This document shows, in pieces, positions 1-7,674 of a stretch of 7,688 bases of DNA. Position 1 is the stretch's first letter. Each line of letters starts with the position of its first letter. The position numbers were made by a program, and so were the translations under genes. This DNA is from Micromonosporaceae bacterium (GTDB lineage Bacteria; Actinomycetota; Actinomycetes; Mycobacteriales; Micromonosporaceae). The DNA lies in contig JADGHA010000186.1 of the NCBI GenBank assembly GCA_019689695.1, positions 1-7,688 of the forward strand. The letters are read 5' to 3'. Under the pieces are notes generated by a model. That model was not told where the DNA came from. It ran no database searches and was given only the letters and a program-made list of their open reading frames with translations.

Positions 1-280
1 TATCCAGGCCTATGCCCTTCGGGATGCCCTGGAGGGTTGCCTCGAGCCTGCTACGCACCTTCTGGAGTGCGTAGTAGGCCCGTAGGGTGATTCGGTTAAC
101 ATGGAGGAGGACGGGCGCTAGGAGGTCGGCGTCGCTGATCCGGTCGCCCTCGCCACCAGCTTGATACGTGTCGTAGCCCGGATATGCCCACGTCCCGTTT
201 CGGCCGGTCAAATAGTCCTCGGCCCAGCTGAGCGCTTGCTGCAAGGGCACACGCACCCCACCGACCCGTACGTCGTTCAC
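1..280 (-). CDS. DUF6308-like hypothetical protein, 5' part only (runs off left edge)
   Basis: The minus strand is open from a GTG at 280-278 to the window edge, giving 93 residues with no stop. A purine-rich ribosome binding site (GGGAGGG) ends 8 bases before the GTG, which supports this start. Visible segments include QALSWAEDYL (residues 15-24), YPGYDTYQAG (33-42) and DADLLAPVLLHVNRI (50-64), followed by a basic helix-like stretch. The tyrosine-rich block followed by DLLAP and an aliphatic run resembles, from memory, the actinobacterial family DUF6308, whose function is unknown. There is no signal peptide or membrane segment in this part. Codon use is milder than in the neighbours: two CTA, two TTG, three TAT, two CAA, two CGA and one ATA in 93 codons. 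This suggests an accessory or transferred gene. The reading frame is well supported; the family name is tentative. Confidence 0.65.
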   Translation of the reverse strand, partial: MNDVRVGGVRVPLQQALSWAEDYLTGRNGTWAYPGYDTYQAGGEGDRISDADLLAPVLLHVNRITLRAYYALQKVRSRLEATLQGIPKGIGLD

Positions 281-602
281 AGGGTCTGCCCTCCCACCTC
301 TCAGTGAAGCTGCCTTGGCAAGGCCTCCGACTGGCTTCGACTGCTTTGGCAGAGATACCTTGCCACGCCTCGGCGCGTACTGCTCTGACAGATTGCCGAC
401 AGGGCCCGCACATACGATCTAACAGCTGCCCTACCAACCGAGTCGATGGGCCGGGTTCGTCATGTAGTGTCAACGATATCGGGAAATCGCTCAGGCACGG
501 ACTTGGTGATCGTGATTTGTCAACGTCCGTCAATGAGCTAGCAGGGCGCAGCGGTGGAGTAGGTCGCGGTTGGCCGCGAGTATGCATCGCGCCCTGGGCA
601 AT
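281..602. other. Gene-free stretch upstream of the DUF6308-like gene
   Basis: No frame here shows protein-like composition with a ribosome binding site; long open frames on both strands look like GC-driven shadows. The stretch must hold the promoter of the minus-strand gene ending at 280. Minus-strand TTGACA hexamers, each inside an 8-bp TGTCAACG match on the plus strand (468-475 and 518-525), lie exactly 50 bases apart. Neither has a good -10 box at the usual distance. A short palindrome, GCCTT-GGC-AAGGC, lies at about 311-323. The base composition is visibly less GC-rich than to the right. No tRNA cloverleaf or insertion-sequence end was seen. Confidence 0.4.
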
Positions 603-1268
603 GGGCTTGTCGAGATGGTGGTTGTGCCCGGCGACAGGTTCCGCCACGCCGATACCCGCGGCCCGGCACGACAGTGAGCGCCCCGGCGCGGCCTATCGTG
701 CACCCGTTCGACTTTCCCGCGGTGGCCGGCGCAGTCGCTGTCGACGTCGGTCGAGCAGATGCGGATCGATGCGGACCTGGTAATCGTGCTCATCGGTGGC
801 GGCGGTTTGGTGGCTGGGATGCTGGCGTGGCTGAGCACCGCACGTACTATGTCGTGGGCGCGCAGCCTTCGCGGGGCGCGCCGAGCATTCACGCCGCGCT
901 CGGCGGCGGCACTCCGGTGCCGGTGCCGCTGCCCACCTTAGGTCCGTTCGTCGACGGTGCGGTGGTGTTCCGTGTTGGTGGCGATATGGCACGTGGTCAC
1001 GCGCGACCTGCTCGACGAACTGGTGCCGGCGCCCGAGGGCGCCATCTGCGCGGAGATCGTGGACCCCTGCCAGAGCGACGGCATCATCCGAACCGGCTGG
1101 GGCGCTGGCATGCGCCGCGCTTCGCATGCCGTTGCGGCGTGCCCCGCACCCGTCGACTGGGGCTGTCCGAAGTACAATGACATCCACCAATACAGCGACA
1201 TCCTCGACCTGGCCAGCCGGTACGTCGAGAGCCCCGTGGATCACCCGGTGATGGCGGCGGGTGGGTAA
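603..1268 (+). pseudogene. ilvA: Decayed threonine dehydratase (ilvA-type, PLP-dependent) remnant
   Basis: An intact homologue would deaminate threonine to 2-oxobutanoate, the first step of isoleucine synthesis. The motifs occur in order but in shifting frames: VVVPGDRF (about 618-641), GAAY then VHPFD (about 686-713), VEQMRIDADLVIVLIGGGGL (about 750-809), VVGAQP-GAPS (about 853-888), PTLGPFVDGAVV (about 934-969), WHVV-RDLLDELVPAPEGAIC (about 987-1049), QSDGII, then EPAGALACAAL (1090-1122). A last in-frame piece, YNDIHQYSDILDLAS (about 1173-1217), may match the family's GGNND region, but this is weaker. Joining these pieces needs frame changes near 665, 697, 732, 838, 980, 1089 and between 1122 and 1172. 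The N-terminal part with the PLP-binding lysine and the C-terminal ACT-like domain are missing. The neighbouring genes are clean, so decay is more likely than poor sequence. No functional product is expected. Confidence 0.87.
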
Positions 1269-1286
1269 CAGGCCTCGCCCGCATGT

Positions 1287-1337
1287 GCGGACCGGGGACC
1301 ATCGTCTGTGGCTCGGTCAGCGACCGCCCCGGTCCGC
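1287..1337. repeat. Nested inverted repeat between ilvA remnant and araC-type gene
   Basis: Perfect 11-bp arms GCGGACCGGGG (1287-1297) and CCCCGGTCCGC (1327-1337) enclose 29 bases. Inside, CGGTC-AGC-GACCG (1314-1326) forms a second 5-bp hairpin that abuts the right arm. The structure starts 18 bases after the last stop of the ilvA remnant and ends about 75 bases before the araC-type start. It could be the old terminator of ilvA or an operator or leader structure for the regulator. No T-run follows it. Confidence 0.55.
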
Positions 1338-1411
1338 CCGCCGGCCGTGGCCCGACCCGCGCCGGGAATAGCGGGCAAGCGCCGATGGCTGGGCCCGACG
1401 TGGAGTGGGAA

Positions 1412-2434
1412 ATGACCTTGCTGCAACACGAGCGGCTGCCTGCCGGCGAGCGGTTGGCGGGCCCCAGTCACCTGTGGGCGCTCGTCGAGGCCGGTGAGCT
1501 GATCCTGACGACGACCGACGGGGCGTTGCCGGTGCGATCCGGAGACGCACTGCTCGTCGATGCCCGTACGCCGTACCGGCTCACCGCGGCGACCGATAGT
1601 GATCTTGTCTTCGCCGACCTGCGGCTCGCCGTGCCGTCGCCGCCGCTGCCGAGCCCGTTCCTCGCGAGCGGGTTCAGCGACCAGCACCCCGGCGTGGCCG
1701 GGCTGGTGAGCGCCTGCCCACTCGGCATCAAGTGCCAGCCGTCCTTGTTCGTGGTCAGCTATGCAAGCCTGGTCGGCGCGGCGATGGCGTCGTCGTGGCT
1801 CGCCGCCGGACGGGACGACACAGCGGGAGTGACCGGTGATGCCGAGGTCGCCGAGGTGGTGGCCGCACTCGCCACCCGGCCGGGTGAGCCGTGGACTCTT
1901 GACCGGATGGCGAGCCTGGTCCATCTGTCCCGATCCGCGCTGACCGAGCGGTTCCGGCGCGCCGTCGGGCGCAGTCCCATGCAGATCCTGCGCGAGGTGC
2001 GCATGCACCGGGCCCGCAAACTGCTCGAGAAGGACTCGCTGCCGGTCACGCGGATCGCCTTCGAGGTGGGGTACGGCTCGGTCGCCGCCTTCAGCCGGGC
2101 GTTCGCGGCGCACCACGACGGGGTCCCGCCCCAGGAGTGGCGCCGGACGTCATCCGGTGCGGGGGATGCGCAGCACTGCCCAACCCAGTCCGGCGGCGCA
2201 CGCGGCGGCCGCGCCGACGAGCAGGGGCGCGTGAACCCCGTACCCGTCGAGGAGTGCCCCGCCCGCGGCGGAGCCCAGCGTGATCGCCACCTGGAAGGCC
2301 GTTACCTGCAGCGACACGGCGGATTCGGCGCGCTCGGGCTCGACCCGGGTGACCCACAGCTGCGTGGTCACGGGAACCATGTTGAACGCGATGCCCCACA
2401 GCCCGATCGCAAGCGCCAGTACCAGCATCGATGA
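1412..2434 (+). CDS. AraC-family transcriptional regulator (AraC-binding-like N domain), with extended tail
   Basis: This is a predicted DNA-binding regulator of 340 residues. The N-terminal part (about 1-135) looks like the cupin-type sensing domain of AraC proteins with an AraC_binding_6-like layout: VRSGDALLVD at 41-50, then CPL near 102 and a helix with SYASLVGAAM at 116-125. The C-terminal part (about 161-244) is a typical AraC double helix-turn-helix: WTLDRMASLVHLSRSALTERF, then a linking helix, then IAFEVGYGSVAAFSRAF and the closing GVPPQEW. The start at 1412 has GGAG six bases upstream; ATGs at 1283 and 1385 lack this support and add low-complexity residues. The family normally ends just after PPQEWRR (about 2146), but this frame continues about 95 residues through the antisense of the MFS gene. 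The tail looks like non-coding frame, so the native stop may have been lost. Its target may be the convergent exporter gene, which is inference. Confidence 0.85.
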   Translation: MTLLQHERLPAGERLAGPSHLWALVEAGELILTTTDGALPVRSGDALLVDARTPYRLTAATDSDLVFADLRLAVPSPPLPSPFLASGFSDQHPGVAGLVSACPLGIKCQPSLFVVSYASLVGAAMASSWLAAGRDDTAGVTGDAEVAEVVAALATRPGEPWTLDRMASLVHLSRSALTERFRRAVGRSPMQILREVRMHRARKLLEKDSLPVTRIAFEVGYGSVAAFSRAFAAHHDGVPPQEWRRTSSGAGDAQHCPTQSGGARGGRADEQGRVNPVPVEECPARGGAQRDRHLEGRYLQRHGGFGALGLDPGDPQLRGHGNHVERDAPQPDRKRQYQHR

Positions 2435-3307
2435 AGCCGAAGCGGTGAACACGAGGCCAGCGCCGAGCAGCACCGGAGTCACCGCCGCCAGCGCCCGCAG
2501 CCAACCCGCGAGGGCGCCCGCGACGACCGTTCCCACGACGCCGCCGATGCCCCACAAAAGCAGCAGCCACGGCGCGGTCGTCGCATCGATGCGGCCGATG
2601 GCGAGCCGGATGTACGGGTACGCCGCGAAGTTGCCGAACGCCACCAGCATGACGCACGCGATGCCGGCCATCAGCCGGCGGCGGCCGACGGCCTGCCGCA
2701 GCATCCGCAGGCCCGCCGCTGGATGGGCCGGCACCGGGGGCAGTGCCACGGCGAGCATCACGGCGCTGAGCGCGCTGACCGCGGCGACACCGGTGAACGC
2801 TGCCCGCCAGCCGATCTCGTCACCGACGACTGACGCGAGCGGTACGCCGAGCACCGTCGCCAGGCTGACCCCGAAGGCGAGCGCCGCCGAGATCACATGA
2901 TCCCGGCCCGGTACGGCATGGGTACCCGCGCCGAAGGCGAACGACCAGTAGCCGGCGATCGCGACGCCGAGCAGGAGCCGACCGGCGAGCAGCACCGCGA
3001 AGTTGGGCGCGACAGCGACCGCGAAATCCGCGATCGCCCCGGCGGTGACCAGCGCGAGCAGCACCCGCCGTCGGTCCGCCCGCGGGAGCAGCACCGCGAT
3101 GGTTGGGGCGGTGGCGGCTCCGGCGATTGCCGTCGCGGCAACCGCCAGTCCAGCCCTACCCTCGCTGACGCCGATGTCGGCCGCGAGGGCCGGAAGCACG
3201 CTCGCCGGCAGGAACTCGCTCGCGACCAGGACCATGATCCCCGATGTGAGCGCGATGACCGGGGCCCAGGTCGTCGTGCGATCCGATGTGGTGGGTTGAG
3301 CAGTCAT
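2150..3307 (-). CDS. MFS exporter, DHA1 type (AraJ/Cmx-like)
   Basis: This is a 385-residue integral membrane protein whose hydrophobic segments fit about 12 helices, normal for the DHA1 drug/sugar efflux group of the major facilitator superfamily. It probably exports a small molecule by proton antiport; the substrate cannot be predicted. Visible signatures are SEFLPASVLPALAADIGVS in and after helix 1 (30-48), a degenerate motif A in the loop between helices 2 and 3 (LPRADRRRVLLA, 74-85), and a helix 5 region with GVSLATVLGVPLAS then GWRAAF (146-171). The second half has a mid-length linker at about 190-212 and the late-helix AFQVAITLGSAAGGALLDGYG (337-357). The ATG at 3307 has GGAGG eight bases upstream, so the start is secure. 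The stop lies 285 bases inside the annotated end of the convergent AraC-type gene. It appears monocistronic. Confidence 0.9.
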   Translation of the reverse strand: MTAQPTTSDRTTTWAPVIALTSGIMVLVASEFLPASVLPALAADIGVSEGRAGLAVAATAIAGAATAPTIAVLLPRADRRRVLLALVTAGAIADFAVAVAPNFAVLLAGRLLLGVAIAGYWSFAFGAGTHAVPGRDHVISAALAFGVSLATVLGVPLASVVGDEIGWRAAFTGVAAVSALSAVMLAVALPPVPAHPAAGLRMLRQAVGRRRLMAGIACVMLVAFGNFAAYPYIRLAIGRIDATTAPWLLLLWGIGGVVGTVVAGALAGWLRALAAVTPVLLGAGLVFTASASSMLVLALAIGLWGIAFNMVPVTTQLWVTRVEPERAESAVSLQVTAFQVAITLGSAAGGALLDGYGVHAPLLVGAAAACAAGLGWAVLRIPRTG

Positions 3308-3392
3308 TGATCCAGCCTCCGGGCACGCCCGCCGGGTTTGTTTGACCGCGCGGAGCCTGCATTTGATCGACTGGCCGGAACTCGGACGGCCC

Positions 3393-3416
3393 GACGGGAT
3401 GGTTGTGATCCCCGTC
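3393..3416. repeat. Bulged inverted repeat upstream of MFS exporter
   Basis: GACGGGAT (3393-3400) pairs with ATCCCCGTC (3408-3416) across a 7-base loop, with one extra C as a bulge. It lies about 85-110 bases upstream of the exporter start. Dyads of this size can be repressor sites, but AraC proteins usually bind direct repeats, so a different regulator would be expected if it is real. Confidence 0.35.
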
Positions 3417-3582
3417 TCAAAGCGGGCGCGGCGTGGAATGCCAACGGGCGTCCGCCGAGCTGGCGTGCGTCCGTGCTACCGAACCTGGCCGCCCGTTGAG
3501 CGCGGTTCTTCAGCGTTGCGGCATCAAGGCTTGCGTCGGCGTGTTCCATAAAGGACCGCTCGGAGTACCGGGCCGGGTCATT

Positions 3583-3603
3583 GCGCGGTCGCGGTCACCG
3601 CGC
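3583..3603. repeat. Short inverted repeat upstream of lipoprotein promoter
   Basis: GCGCGGT (3583-3589) and ACCGCGC (3597-3603) form perfect 7-bp arms around a 7-base spacer. If transcription starts at 3649, the repeat sits at about -66 to -46, a place where activators may bind. The sequence is GC-rich and such repeats can arise by chance. Confidence 0.25.
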
Positions 3604-3633
3604 GCGCGGGAGTGCGGCCCGAGCGGGACGCTG

Positions 3634-3642
3634 TGTCATACT
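3634..3642 (+). promoter_or_regulatory. Extended -10 promoter giving a leaderless lipoprotein mRNA
   Basis: TGT-CATACT forms an extended -10 element. The hexamer CATACT (3637-3642) is followed by exactly six bases before the ATG at 3649, so the expected transcription start is the A of the start codon. There is no Shine-Dalgarno sequence before this ATG. Both facts fit the leaderless mRNAs that are common in actinobacteria. No clear -35 box is present. Confidence 0.6.
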
Positions 3643-3648
3643 GAGTGC

Positions 3649-4404
3649 ATGCGGGGGAGTCGGTGGGCCGGGATGGCCTTGGCGGTGCTGCTGCTCCTGG
3701 CCGGCTGTGGACGTCGTGAGCTGTCGCCTTCGGACGCGCCGTCCTCAGGAACGGCTCCGGTTCAGGCGGATGTGGTGGCGATCCATCCCGGCCCGGACGA
3801 TCACAGTCTCACCGTCGAGGTTGAGGTGCCGGCTGGCGAGCCCGGCTGTGGCGAGAACCCGCGCCTGGGGTACCACGCAGAGGAAAACGGCCGGATTTTC
3901 GCCAACGTGGTGGTGGACTCGCCCCGCAGCCTGGTCTACGGGGCCTGCCCGCAGCGTGCGTCCGTGACGGCCGTGCTGAGGTTCGAGATGGTGGTCGCCG
4001 GCAAGCCGTTGAGCGTGAACACGGACCAGTTGTGGGACCCGGGTGACCCGGACTACCGGCGGTGTCCGGACATCCTCGGCTGTCACCCGCCGGCCGACCA
4101 CTGCGCCCGCGTCTGGATCGACGAGCTCGTCAGCCATATGGATGTGCCCCGGCACAGCTACCTCCACACGGTCCACTGTGATCAGTCCTGGCTGGTCCTG
4201 GACGTCGACACCAGCGCCGGCGCCTGCGGCGCGGGGCGCCCGGGCTGCTCGGCGCCGCCGCATTTCACCCGCTACTTCCTGCGCTTCGACGGAGCCTGGA
4301 AGGAGATCACCGGCAGCCGCCGCGCCGGCTGCGTGGACGTGCTGGCTCGCGAGCCGGCCTTCCCGAAGGCGTTCTGCGCCGATCTCGGTGCCCCGGGGGA
4401 ATGA
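3649..4404 (+). CDS. Cysteine-rich predicted lipoprotein, function unknown
   Basis: This 251-residue protein starts with a short basic end (MRGSRW), a hydrophobic stretch (MALAVLLLLAG) and a lipobox ending in Cys20 (LLAGC). It should be exported, lipid-modified and held on the outer face of the membrane. A Ser/Pro/Gly-rich linker spans about 22-40. The mature domain has ten further cysteines (67, 100, 139, 145, 152, 177, 193, 200, 228, 243), an even number that suggests up to five disulfide bonds. The C-terminal part has WLVLDVD (181-187) and a FTRYFLRFDGAWKEI stretch (206-220), which resembles a repeated beta-strand fold of secreted proteins. I do not recognise a named family. The start is chosen from the signal peptide and the leaderless promoter; an ATG at 3433 in the same frame would bury the signal peptide. 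The gene stands alone and converges on the DUF1697 gene. Confidence 0.85.
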   Translation: MRGSRWAGMALAVLLLLAGCGRRELSPSDAPSSGTAPVQADVVAIHPGPDDHSLTVEVEVPAGEPGCGENPRLGYHAEENGRIFANVVVDSPRSLVYGACPQRASVTAVLRFEMVVAGKPLSVNTDQLWDPGDPDYRRCPDILGCHPPADHCARVWIDELVSHMDVPRHSYLHTVHCDQSWLVLDVDTSAGACGAGRPGCSAPPHFTRYFLRFDGAWKEITGSRRAGCVDVLAREPAFPKAFCADLGAPGE

Positions 4405-4414
4405 CCCTCCGCAA

Positions 4415-4428
4415 CGGGTGTACGCCCG
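4415..4428 (+). terminator. Weak hairpin after the lipoprotein gene
   Basis: CGGGT-GTAC-GCCCG can form a 5-bp stem (one G-U pair) with a 4-base loop, 10 bases after the lipoprotein stop. A second small stem, CCGGG/CCCGG, follows at 4443-4460. Neither has a T-run. They lie in the gap between two convergent genes, where a terminator is expected, but each alone is weak. Confidence 0.3.
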
Positions 4429-4470
4429 ACCGTGATTACCTTCCGGGATCCGCTGCCCGGCATGGCCTCG

Positions 4471-4508
4471 GCCAGACCGTCAAGCGCCGGCGAGACCGTC
4501 AAGCGCCG
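4471..4508. repeat. 19-bp tandem duplication at 3' end of DUF1697 gene
   Basis: Two adjacent copies of a 19-bp unit (4471-4489 and 4490-4508) differ at one base; the shared core is AGACCGTCAAGCGCCG. The right copy contains the stop codon and last codons of the minus-strand DUF1697 gene. The left copy lies just past the stop, so the protein is unaffected. It looks like a simple slippage duplication. Confidence 0.8.
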
Positions 4509-5056
4509 ATGACCTGGCTGGTCAGCTCGTGCAGCTTGGTGACGGTCCTCCAGTTGCGCGTCGTGGCCGCCACGCGCAGCCGCCGCTCCAGGAATGCGTT
4601 GCTCAACTTGGTCCGGCCGTAGCCGTCCGGGCAGTACAGGTAGACCTCCTGGCCGGCGAGGGTGAACTCCGCGGTCTCCCCTGCGGGCGCGGTCAGCCGT
4701 TCCGGCTCCGGTGAGGGCTCGGCCAGGAACGTCACGACCAGCTTGGTCGGGTCGTCGGTCCGGTCCACGTACGGGTTGCCACCGACGATCTTGCCCAGTT
4801 CGTCCCGGCTGCGCAGGATCACCACGGTGTCCAGTCCCAGGTCCTTGGCGATCCGCTGCTGGAGGTGAGCGGCGAGCGATGGTGCGCCCGTCGCCGGTCC
4901 GGCAAAGATCACGTTCCCGCTCTGCAGGTACGTGCTGACCTGCTCGAGCCCCAGGTCCATGAAGAGGCGGCCCAGGTCGGCCATGCTGACCCGGCCGTGG
5001 GAGCCCAGGTTGACGCCGCGGAGCAGTGCCGCATATCCGGTGGTACGCCCGGCCAT
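4499..5056 (-). CDS. DUF1697 family protein
   Basis: This is a 185-residue soluble protein of a family widespread in bacteria but without a settled function. The family hallmark near the N-terminus is clear: YAALLRGVNLGSHGRVSMAD (residues 8-27) followed by LGLEQVSTYLQSGNVIF. The C-terminal half keeps the conserved GRTKLSNAFLERRL and ATTRNWRTVTKL segments, so the protein is complete. I chose the ATG at 5056 because the hallmark begins seven residues later, the length matches the family, and a TACCGT -10-like box ends seven bases upstream, which fits a leaderless mRNA. An in-frame GTG at 5107 would add 17 poorly conserved residues and has only a weak ribosome binding site. The gene is divergent from katG and convergent with the lipoprotein gene. 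Nothing links it to either function. Confidence 0.93.
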   Translation of the reverse strand: MAGRTTGYAALLRGVNLGSHGRVSMADLGRLFMDLGLEQVSTYLQSGNVIFAGPATGAPSLAAHLQQRIAKDLGLDTVVILRSRDELGKIVGGNPYVDRTDDPTKLVVTFLAEPSPEPERLTAPAGETAEFTLAGQEVYLYCPDGYGRTKLSNAFLERRLRVAATTRNWRTVTKLHELTSQVIGA

Positions 5057-5063
5057 GCCGAGT

Positions 5064-5069
5064 ACGGTA
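5064..5069 (-). promoter_or_regulatory. Candidate -10 box for leaderless DUF1697 mRNA
   Basis: Read on the minus strand, TACCGT matches the actinobacterial TANNNT pattern and is followed by seven bases before the ATG at 5056. Transcription would start within one base of the start codon. No Shine-Dalgarno sequence precedes the ATG. A -35 box was not found. Confidence 0.45.
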
Positions 5070-5263
5070 CCGGCTGGGTCCCGGGGTACGACGGCACGGT
5101 TAGCCACCGGAACCTGGCGTGTGACGGCGCGGGAGGCTACCGCAACCTCACCAGCTACCGACTGCGTAACGGTGTCGGCATCGAACTACTTCCGCCAGAT
5201 GGTGGGCCTGCGCGGCGGGCGATCGGGCGGCCCGTTCAGCCAATCGGTGACATCCGGCGTATA

Positions 5264-5282
5264 TTCTTGACTGATTCCAGAA
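5264..5282. promoter_or_regulatory. FurA-type operator candidate upstream of katG
   Basis: The 19-bp stretch TTCTTGACTGATTCCAGAA is a near-palindrome: seven of nine pairs match around a central G. It sits in an AT-rich island (from TATATT at 5260) inside very GC-rich DNA. It overlaps the -35 box of the predicted katG promoter, as a repressor site would. From memory it closely resembles the AT-rich operators bound by FurA ahead of furA-katG in mycobacteria and streptomycetes; that match is recalled, not checked. Confidence 0.65.
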
Positions 5283-5295
5283 AGCGGACCAGACT
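5267..5295 (+). promoter_or_regulatory. Predicted katG promoter
   Basis: TTGACT (5267-5272) matches the -35 consensus at five of six bases. It is 17 bases from CAGACT (5290-5295), a moderate -10 box. Transcription would start near 5302, giving a leader of about 100 bases before katG. The -35 lies inside the palindromic operator, consistent with repression that is lifted under peroxide stress. Confidence 0.55.
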
Positions 5296-5309
5296 TCCTG
5301 GCGTGGCCA

Positions 5310-5351
5310 CAGCCGCGCCGGCTCGCCCGGCGGGCCAGCTCAGCGCGGCTG
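5310..5351 (+). other. Long hairpin in the katG leader
   Basis: CAGCCGCGC (5310-5318) pairs perfectly with GCGCGGCTG (5343-5351). Inside, after a small internal loop, 5320-5323 pairs with 5337-5340 (one G-U pair). After a C-C mismatch, 5325-5328 pairs with 5332-5335 around a GGC loop. That is 17 pairs in 42 bases, between the predicted start of transcription and the katG ribosome binding site. It may stabilise the mRNA or act as an attenuator; the GC-rich setting makes chance folding possible. Confidence 0.45.
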
Positions 5352-5401
5352 CTCCGGCCCGCCCAGTCCAACCCGAAGCGCCTGATCACGGAGGGAATCC
5401 G

Positions 5402-7636
<2,235 letters not shown>

Positions 7637-7642
7637 TGCCGC

Positions 7643-7674
7643 TGTCCGGGTCGGCCTGGTGGCCGGCCCGGACA
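7643..7674 (+). terminator. Strong hairpin terminator after katG
   Basis: TGTCCGGGTCGGCC (7643-7656) pairs with GGCCGGCCCGGACA (7661-7674) over 14 bp with one G-U pair and a TGGT loop. It begins six bases after the katG stop. There is no long T-run, which is common for actinobacterial hairpin terminators. It supports katG being a single-gene transcript. Confidence 0.8.

Larger units (their letters stand above)
3308..3648. promoter_or_regulatory. Divergent control region between MFS exporter and lipoprotein genes
   Basis: These 341 bases separate two diverging genes and should hold both promoters. I see no gene here. The contents I can support are the exporter's ribosome binding site (3316-3320, minus strand), a bulged inverted repeat at 3393-3416, a 7-bp inverted repeat at 3583-3603 and the lipoprotein -10 box at 3637-3642. 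A minus-strand TTGAGA at 3415-3420 could be a -35 box for the exporter, but no matching -10 was found. Confidence 0.5.

Noticed and set aside
468..533. Minus-strand TTGACA hexamers as promoters of the DUF6308-like gene
   Set aside because: No TANNNT-like -10 box was found 16-18 bases downstream of any of them.
96..647. 183-residue minus-strand frame
   Set aside because: Arg/Pro/Ser-rich composition with no motif. It overlaps both the ilvA remnant and the better-supported DUF6308-like frame.
603..1268. Frame changes in ilvA caused by poor sequence quality
   Set aside because: At least six indels fall within about 550 bases while katG, the exporter and DUF1697 read without a single error, and both gene ends are also missing.
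1283..1411. Earlier start for the AraC-type regulator
   Set aside because: It would begin just before the long inverted repeat and add 43 Gly/Pro-rich residues without homology or ribosome binding site.
2280..2900. 206-residue plus-strand frame opposite the exporter gene
   Set aside because: Ala/Ser/Thr-rich shadow of a membrane protein gene, with no ribosome binding site or domain.
5057..5107. GTG start 17 codons upstream for the DUF1697 gene
   Set aside because: Poor ribosome binding site, no family similarity in the added residues, and it would pass through the likely -10 box. Not fully excluded.
5260..5265. TATATT as a -10 box for katG
   Set aside because: No -35-like hexamer lies 16-18 bases upstream. 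The TTGACT/CAGACT pair is a better fit and places the AT-rich island in an operator.
4865..5401. Upstream in-frame extension of katG
   Set aside because: The 179 extra residues show no KatG similarity, overlap the antisense of DUF1697 and cross the promoter. The ATG at 5402 has a strong ribosome binding site.
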